Origin: an uncultured Clostridia bacterium
GTDB lineage: Bacteria > Bacillota_A > Clostridia > TANB77 > CAG-508
Assembly (NCBI GenBank): GCA_947594095.1
Contig: CANQEA010000064.1
Coordinates: forward strand, 1-7,349
Direction of reading: 5' to 3'
DNA length: 7,349 nt
Part shown: positions 5,848 to 7,349 of the stretch, piece after piece
Layout of the letters: the number at the start of each line of letters is the position of its first letter
Position numbering within the stretch: position 1 is the stretch's first letter
Made by a program: the position numbers and the translations under genes
The notes under the pieces: generated by a model
Database searches by the model: none
What the model saw: only the letters and a program-made list of their open reading frames with translations
Told to the model about the DNA's origin: nothing

Positions 5848-5920
5848 AACTAATAATAGATTTAAAGTGCAAAATACTAATAATTATAACATCATCAATA
5901 ACTATAGTCATTTTTATAAA

Positions 5921-5948
5921 TCTTTAAGTATCTTACTTAAAAACAAAA
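5921..5948 (-). repeat. Right inverted repeat of the putative invertible segment
   Basis: This is the inverted partner of 5738-5765: the 21-bp core at 5921-5941 is identical in reverse complement. Arms CTTTAAGTA (5922-5930) and TACTTAAAA (5934-5942) surround a TCT centre, the complement of AGA in the left copy, so the two sites are in head-to-head orientation. Recombination between sites so arranged inverts, rather than deletes, the DNA between them. The repeat ends just before the AAGGAGAGG site of the pilin-like gene at 5956-5964. Confidence 0.8.
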
Positions 5949-5970
5949 ACATAAGAAGGAGAGGTAAAAT

Positions 5971-7119
5971 ATGTTAAAAGAAAAAGTAAAAAACAAAAGA
6001 TTAAACATTAAAGGTACTAATAAAGGTATCACTCTAATTGCCTTAGTTATTACAATAATTGTTATCTTAATCCTAGCAGGAGTAAGTATTAACACATTAT
6101 TTGGAGATAATGGGTTACTAACAAAAGCACAAGAAGCAGCAGATGCAAACACAAGAGCAGGGGCGTACGATAAGGTAGCAACAGAAGTATTTGCAAGTTA
6201 TGATAATGATGGAACTTTAAATGAAGACACATTAAGAACAAATTTAAAAAGAATAGGAGGAACAACAGAAGATGGAAAAGATTTAGAAGACGAAGAGCAA
6301 GAAGGATTTCCAATAACAATAAAAATGGATGGAAGTACATTTCTCATAAATGGTGAAGGAAATACAATAAGTACAGATGAAATAAAAATAGGAAATGCAA
6401 TAAATGCAGAAAATTATGGAAATGAAGTAAAAACAAAAAATTCAAAAACAGAATTATCAAATGGAACATGGAGATTATTTTATCAGGATGGGAATTACAC
6501 ATATATAATACATGATGAGTTAGTATCATTAAATGGTTCATTAGAAGATAAATATGGAGATAATTATAACAGTGGAACAGTAGGAGCAATAGGACAAGCA
6601 TTAAATCCAATGATAAAAGCACAAAAACCAGACATGTTTACATTAAGTGACGGTCTACAAAATATGAAAGGAGTAGCTTACTTAACAGATCCGGATAAAT
6701 GGAAAGAATATTCAAGCGGATTAAATGGAGCATTATATGCGATAGGAGGCCCAACAATAGAATTATTTAGAGCATCATTTAATGCTGCAATAAAAACGCA
6801 TGAGGAAATGAATGATGCAACGGAAATATCGGAATTCACAATTGGTGACACTGGATATAGTGAGGAAGAAGTGATGATAGGTAACGATTTTTTCAAAACA
6901 GACTATAGCAAAGGAATATACAGAAAAGGAGATGAAGACGTCGGTTGGTGGTTGGCTTCGCCTCGCGGGTACTACAATGATTTCGCTTTGTGGATAGTTA
7001 GTGAGTATCAGGGGATTTTGAGCGAATGTGAAGAAAATTGGGTGGCGGGTTTTGTCCGTCCTTTGGTTTGTTTTCAAACATCAGAATTCAACTCATTATA
7101 CAGTTGTGACTCAGAATAG
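5971..7119 (+). CDS. Pilin-like surface protein with a C-terminal WWLASP...VRP domain
   Basis: The 382-residue protein begins with a short basic leader ending in K-G (18-19), then I-T-L-I-A-L-V-I-T-I-I-V (20-31) and a hydrophobic helix to about residue 40, the plan of a type IV prepilin/pseudopilin signal. The usual glutamate at +5 of the mature protein is Ala24. The leader is probably cut by prepilin peptidase or kept as an anchor. Residues 41-165 are Asp/Glu/Thr-rich; T-W-R-L-F-Y-Q-D-G-N-Y-T-Y-I-I (166-180) recalls surface proteins of gut Firmicutes. The C-terminal V-G-W-W-L-A-S-P (324-331) to G-F-V-R-P-L-V-C-F (360-368) resembles DUF6273/C-type-lectin-like domains, some of which are targets of diversity-generating retroelements. 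Codons for 324-368 are conspicuously richer in G+C than the rest. ATG 5971 follows AAGGAGAGG with ideal spacing. Expression probably depends on the upstream invertible segment. No ligand is assigned. Confidence 0.85.
   Translation: MLKEKVKNKRLNIKGTNKGITLIALVITIIVILILAGVSINTLFGDNGLLTKAQEAADANTRAGAYDKVATEVFASYDNDGTLNEDTLRTNLKRIGGTTEDGKDLEDEEQEGFPITIKMDGSTFLINGEGNTISTDEIKIGNAINAENYGNEVKTKNSKTELSNGTWRLFYQDGNYTYIIHDELVSLNGSLEDKYGDNYNSGTVGAIGQALNPMIKAQKPDMFTLSDGLQNMKGVAYLTDPDKWKEYSSGLNGALYAIGGPTIELFRASFNAAIKTHEEMNDATEISEFTIGDTGYSEEEVMIGNDFFKTDYSKGIYRKGDEDVGWWLASPRGYYNDFALWIVSEYQGILSECEENWVAGFVRPLVCFQTSEFNSLYSCDSE
6940..7074 (+). other. Candidate variable region (G+C-shifted 3' cassette)
   Basis: Counting bases by eye, the block around 6937-7077 is about 47% G+C (67 of 141), against visibly A+T-rich sequence on both sides. 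It uses codons avoided elsewhere in the window, such as CGC, GGG, GCG, TCG, CGT and CCT. It encodes fixed-looking ends (GWWLASP and FVRPLV) around a middle that is chemically mixed (Tyr, Phe, Trp, Ile, Cys, Glu, Gln). This is the pattern expected of a diversity-generating retroelement variable region at the 3' end of a lectin-like gene. No template repeat or reverse transcriptase is present in the window, so the assignment is tentative. Confidence 0.45.
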
Positions 7120-7137
7120 TTGAAGATTTTACTGAGT
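7087..7137. repeat. Overlapping short inverted repeats at the end of the pilin-like gene
   Basis: TTCAACT (7087-7093) pairs with AGTTGAA (7118-7124), CAACT (7089-7093) alternatively with AGTTG (7102-7106), and ACTCAG (7109-7114) with CTGAGT (7132-7137). They straddle the stop codon just after the G+C-rich block. Hairpins placed just after the variable region are known to assist retrohoming in some diversity-generating retroelements; these are short and could be chance. Confidence 0.3.
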
Positions 7138-7193
7138 TTTGAGGGGAAATTGCCATAATATTATAAATCATTAGGATGGGGACGAAAAACATC

Positions 7194-7239
7194 AAAAAGA
7201 GCATATGTTTATCTTAGGATAAATCTATGCTCTTTTTTT
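7194..7239 (+). terminator. Strong intrinsic terminator after the pilin-like gene
   Basis: AAAAAGAGCATA (7194-7205) pairs with TATGCTCTTTTT (7226-7237) and, after a two-base internal mismatch, TTTATC (7208-7213) pairs with GATAAA (7218-7223) over a TTAG loop, followed by more T's. The A-run on the left means it could also act on the other strand. The 7120-7193 stretch before it contains no gene. Confidence 0.88.
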
Positions 7240-7260
7240 ATGTTTCTTCATTCTAAAACC

Positions 7261-7289
7261 TTGTTTTTTTCGTAAAAACATTATATAAT
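7261..7289 (+). promoter_or_regulatory. Sigma-A-type promoter for the gene starting at 7321
   Basis: TTGTTT (7261-7266) and a perfect TATAAT (7284-7289) are separated by exactly 17 bases. The predicted start near 7296 leaves a short leader of about 25 bases before the start codon. The downstream gene therefore appears to be transcribed independently of the pilin-like gene. Confidence 0.65.
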
Positions 7290-7320
7290 ATAAAGCATAT
7301 TGAGGATAGGAGATGATATC

Positions 7321-7349
7321 ATGCAAGTTAGCAAAGAAGAACTTTTGCA
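7321..7349 (+). CDS. 5' end of an unidentified gene (truncated by the window)
   Basis: ATG 7321 follows AGGAG (7308-7312) with eight bases of spacing and a promoter at 7261-7289. The visible residues are M-Q-V-S-K-E-E-L-L and part of the next codon, which is too few to identify a family. It does not look like the start of rpoB, the usual neighbour of rplL. An alternative ATG at 7313 in another frame has poorer spacing. Confidence 0.6.

Larger units (their letters stand above)
5766..5920. other. Putative invertible DNA segment (phase-variation switch)
   Basis: This 155-bp, extremely A+T-rich block has no open reading frame worth noting and lies between perfect 21-bp inverted repeats. The right boundary is only 22 bp upstream of the ribosome binding region of the pilin-like gene at 5971. 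Size, repeat length and position match known invertible promoter switches in Clostridia, for example those controlling flagella and CwpV in Clostridioides difficile, which are flipped by tyrosine recombinases such as RecV. The segment holds promoter-like boxes on both strands and a 30-bp palindrome. No recombinase gene is in the window. Inversion itself cannot be seen in a single sequence; it is inferred. Confidence 0.7.

Noticed and set aside
6089..6896. Several minus-strand reading frames rich in Leu/His inside the pilin-like gene
   Set aside because: They are shadows of an A-rich coding strand, with no ribosome binding sites or recognisable domains.
1..7349. CRISPR arrays, insertion sequences, tRNA genes
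   Set aside because: No regularly spaced direct repeats, transposase frames or tRNA-like sequences were seen on either strand.

Overview
This window comes from a low-GC, Gram-positive-type bacterium, most likely a member of the Clostridia (Bacillota). The evidence is the strongly A+T-rich sequence, strong AAGGAGG-type ribosome binding sites, TGG tryptophan codons with TAA/TAG/TGA stops, a Firmicutes-style L10 leader, a zinc-ribbon (CxxC) form of L33, and a prepilin family with a GITLIALV-type segment common in gut Clostridia. The species cannot be named from this sequence.

Layout: (1) 1-418 is the end of a ribosomal RNA operon: the 3' tip of 23S rRNA, a complete 5S rRNA, and an intrinsic terminator. 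(2) 408-1911 is a promoter followed by two closely spaced genes: a protein of unknown function whose N-terminus resembles a J-domain without the HPD motif, and a flavin-reductase-like protein with a lysine-rich tail. (3) 1889-5680 is the classical transcription/translation cluster rpmG-secE-nusG-rplK-rplA-rplJ-rplL, all on the + strand. It starts from a near-consensus promoter lying inside the 3' end of the flavin reductase gene. It carries an L10 autoregulatory attenuator before rplJ and ends in an intrinsic terminator. SecE has an unusual Thr/Glu/Asn-rich tail predicted to lie outside the cell.

(4) 5681-7239 is the most interesting part. Where rpoB would usually follow rplL, there is a 155-bp A+T-rich segment bounded by perfect 21-bp inverted repeats (28 bp with one mismatch). 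Its right boundary lies 22 bp upstream of a gene for a secreted or membrane-anchored pilin-like protein. This is the architecture of an invertible phase-variation switch. The best promoter-like sequence inside the segment points away from the gene as drawn, so the sequenced orientation may be OFF. The protein ends in a WWLASP...VRP domain encoded by a block with much higher G+C than the rest of the gene. Together with the C-type-lectin-like appearance, this makes it a candidate variable region of a diversity-generating retroelement or another cassette-diversification process. The proposal is a surface protein that could be switched on and off by DNA inversion and varied at its tip. The recombinase, any template repeat and any reverse transcriptase are not in the window. 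(5) 7240-7349 is a consensus-like promoter and the first ten codons of an unidentified gene.
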